This document shows positions 5,095 through 6,572 of a stretch of DNA of 6,572 nt, one piece after another (the first letter of the stretch is position 1; every line of letters starts with the position of its first letter). The stretch is from assembly GCA_905210545.1 (NCBI GenBank), contig CAJLXC010000061.1, positions 1 to 6,572 of the forward strand, given 5' to 3'. The notes beneath the pieces were generated by a model, which saw only the letters and a list, made by a program, of their open reading frames with translations, was not told where the DNA came from and ran no database searches. The stretch is from an uncultured Eubacteriales bacterium (GTDB lineage: Bacteria; Bacillota; Clostridia; Christensenellales; Borkfalkiaceae). The position numbers and the translations under genes were made by a program.

Positions 5095-6531
5095 TTATCT
5101 TCTGTTTATGAATTTACGGTTATATCTTAAATAATCGCCGTAAGTCGTTTCGGAATCCGCCGCCTCGTTGAACGCGCGTTCCTCTTCCGTCTTGGAATAC
5201 TCGTTGCGGGCGATTTCCGCTTCTATTCTTAAAAGCTGTTCTCTCAGATCTTCGGTTTTTTCTTCTTTCTCCGTCTTTTCGGGTTGTTTTTCTTCCGATT
5301 CTTTCCCGTAAGACGCAGAAAGATATAAAGCAAGCTTTGCACACGCCGGACCTATCAGCTCGTAAAGTATGCTCGAAGACAGCACCACCGTCTGCAAGAC
5401 CGAACCCTGTTCGCCGCCTATCGTTCTCGCCGCCATAACGACGAGTCCTATCGCCACGCCTGCCTGCGGTATCAGCGCAAGACCGAGATAATTGCGCGTT
5501 TCTTTCGGCTTTTTGGTTATAAGACAGCCCGTAAACGCGCCCGCGTATTTGCCGGCGATTCGCACGATGAAATAGGTTACGCCGATCACGATGAGCGGTA
5601 TTCCGTTAAGCGAGCTTTTCATATCGAAAAGCGCGTCTATCCTGAAGTTAAGCCCCGAATACACAAAAAATAACAGCAATATCGGCGGCGAAAAATAGTT
5701 GAGCTGCTTAAACAATCTGTCGTCTTCCGTCGCGTTTATATAAACCGTACCCATCGCCATACAGCCGAGCAGCGGCGAAACGCCCAGCGCCGCGCCCGCT
5801 CCGCAAACAGCAAACAAAAACGCTATCGCGATTATCAGTCTGTTGTCGGTGGAACGATTATTCATCAGCAGCTTAAGCAAAAATCCGAGCGCGCAACCGG
5901 TTGCGATAAGCAAAACGTTATATAATATCGGAAGCACAATATCCGCCGCACCGACCTTTCCGCCGGTGCTTGCCATGGCAAGCGAAATCGCCACGGAAAA
6001 CGCGACAAGACTCACCACGTCGTCTAACGCGACCGCACCGAGAAGCGTATCCACGAAATCTCCGTGCGCCTTTGTCTGACGAATGGTCATCATCGTGGAA
6101 GCGGGAGCGGTTGCGGAAGCGAGCGCGGCGAGAACCACCGAAAACGCAAGATCGAGCTTTAATATAAAAAACGTGAGAATAAACACGAATACGGAAGCAA
6201 CCAACGCTTCGAACAGCGTGATAACCGCAATCTTTCCCCCGTTTTCTTTCATAGTTTTAAGTCTGAAAAACTCGCCCACGCCGAACGCTATAAACGCCAG
6301 CGCAACGTCCGACAAAAAGCTCATACCGCCGACAACCGATTTCGGTATGAGGTCAAGGCAAAACGGACCTATCGCAACGCCGACGAGAATATACGCCGTT
6401 ACGTTAGGCAGCTTTAACAGCTTTGTAATCCGCGTGGCGAGAAAACCCGCCAGCAACATTATTGCTACCGATATTATTATAACGGAGACGCTGTCCGCGC
6501 CCCCGATTTTCTCGTATAAACCGTTTAACAA
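5095..6531 (-). CDS. Cation:proton antiporter, CPA2-like (sodium/hydrogen exchanger family)
   Basis: A 478-residue integral membrane protein with roughly twelve hydrophobic segments between residues 14 and 404. LPNVTAYILVGVAIGP (41-56) matches the family's early LPxVxGYLLAGxxxGP pattern. SATAPAST (139-146) sits where the unwound helix crosses, and VALDDVVSL (167-175) contains the Asp170-Asp171 pair of the ion-binding site. A double aspartate is typical of electrogenic antiporters. LIPQAGVAIGLVV lies near the end of the membrane domain. Exchange of Na+ or K+ for H+ across the cytoplasmic membrane is expected; the ion cannot be told from sequence. The last 70 residues (about 408-478) form a highly charged Glu/Lys-rich tail, probably a coiled coil, with no recognised RCK/TrkA nucleotide-binding domain. 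The start is TTG, supported by GGGAG (6537-6541) five bases upstream. It is the first visible gene of a two-gene unit with the MgtC-like gene. Confidence 0.88.
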   Translation of the reverse strand: MLNGLYEKIGGADSVSVIIISVAIMLLAGFLATRITKLLKLPNVTAYILVGVAIGPFCLDLIPKSVVGGMSFLSDVALAFIAFGVGEFFRLKTMKENGGKIAVITLFEALVASVFVFILTFFILKLDLAFSVVLAALASATAPASTMMTIRQTKAHGDFVDTLLGAVALDDVVSLVAFSVAISLAMASTGGKVGAADIVLPILYNVLLIATGCALGFLLKLLMNNRSTDNRLIIAIAFLFAVCGAGAALGVSPLLGCMAMGTVYINATEDDRLFKQLNYFSPPILLLFFVYSGLNFRIDALFDMKSSLNGIPLIVIGVTYFIVRIAGKYAGAFTGCLITKKPKETRNYLGLALIPQAGVAIGLVVMAARTIGGEQGSVLQTVVLSSSILYELIGPACAKLALYLSASYGKESEEKQPEKTEKEEKTEDLREQLLRIEAEIARNEYSKTEEERAFNEAADSETTYGDYLRYNRKFINRR

Positions 6532-6536
6532 TTTTT

Positions 6537-6541
6537 CTCCC
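6537..6541 (-). promoter_or_regulatory. Ribosome binding site supporting the TTG start of the antiporter gene
   Basis: Minus-strand GGGAG, within AAAAGGGAG, ends five bases before TTG (6529-6531). No ATG lies near the N-terminus before Met25, which is inside the first membrane segment, so TTG is the best start. Confidence 0.8.
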
Positions 6542-6551
6542 TTTTATTAAA

Positions 6552-6566
6552 AGCAAAACCCTTGCT
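6552..6566. repeat. Small hairpin upstream of the antiporter gene
   Basis: AGCAA (6552-6556) and TTGCT (6562-6566) pair around a 5-base loop. On the minus strand TTGCT runs into TTT, so it could be a weak terminator of a gene beyond the window. The antiporter promoter is not recognisable in the 41 bases available. Confidence 0.3.
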
Positions 6567-6572
6567 AAAAAT

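Noticed and set aside
5843..6550. Plus-strand frames of 65-155 codons opposite the antiporter gene
   Set aside because: Antisense shadows of a conserved membrane protein; low-complexity Ala/Thr/Ser-rich translations with no recognisable domain.

Overview
The window looks like chromosomal DNA from a low-to-mid GC Gram-positive bacterium, most likely an uncultured anaerobic member of the Clostridia (Bacillota). The clues are strong purine-rich Shine-Dalgarno (SD) sites, a TTG start, a short ferredoxin-thioredoxin-reductase-like protein, a COG2509-type flavoprotein, MgtC-like and CPA2-like membrane proteins, and hairpin-plus-T-tract terminators. The species cannot be named from this sequence. 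No rRNA, tRNA, insertion sequence or CRISPR array was recognised.

Layout. (1) 2-537, plus strand: a YgjV-like membrane protein gene broken by a one-base frameshift near a run of A and T, followed by a strong, probably bidirectional terminator. (2) 600-1865, minus strand: a cytoplasmic alpha/beta-hydrolase (esterase/deacetylase type), converging on the first gene and preceded by a good sigma-A-like promoter about 140 bases upstream. (3) 1866-2409: a long gene-poor stretch rich in A/T, with two short protein-like minus-strand reading frames, several inverted repeats, an orphan plus-strand terminator, and a 19-bp direct repeat whose core is the palindrome TCGCGCGA. (4) 2410-2607 (minus) and 2814-4181 (plus): a divergent pair, a six-cysteine FTR-like redox protein and an FAD-dependent oxidoreductase. 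They share a 206-bp intergenic region with a recognisable promoter for each gene and an inverted repeat between them. A strong terminator follows the flavoprotein gene. (5) 4356-6531, minus strand: a two-gene unit of a cation:proton antiporter (TTG start) and a divergent MgtC/SapB-like protein separated by 28 bases.

The divergent redox pair suggests shared control of thiol or flavin redox chemistry (inference). The antiporter-MgtC unit suggests envelope ion or pH homeostasis (inference). By eye, the left end through the hydrolase and its upstream region is poorer in GC than the flavoprotein and antiporter genes, and the YgjV gene is broken, so the left third may be the more variable part of the locus. 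I see no clear new multi-gene system. The items most worth a second look are the structured gap 1866-2409, the cysteine spacing of the FTR-like protein with its divergent partner, and the degenerate MgtC core.
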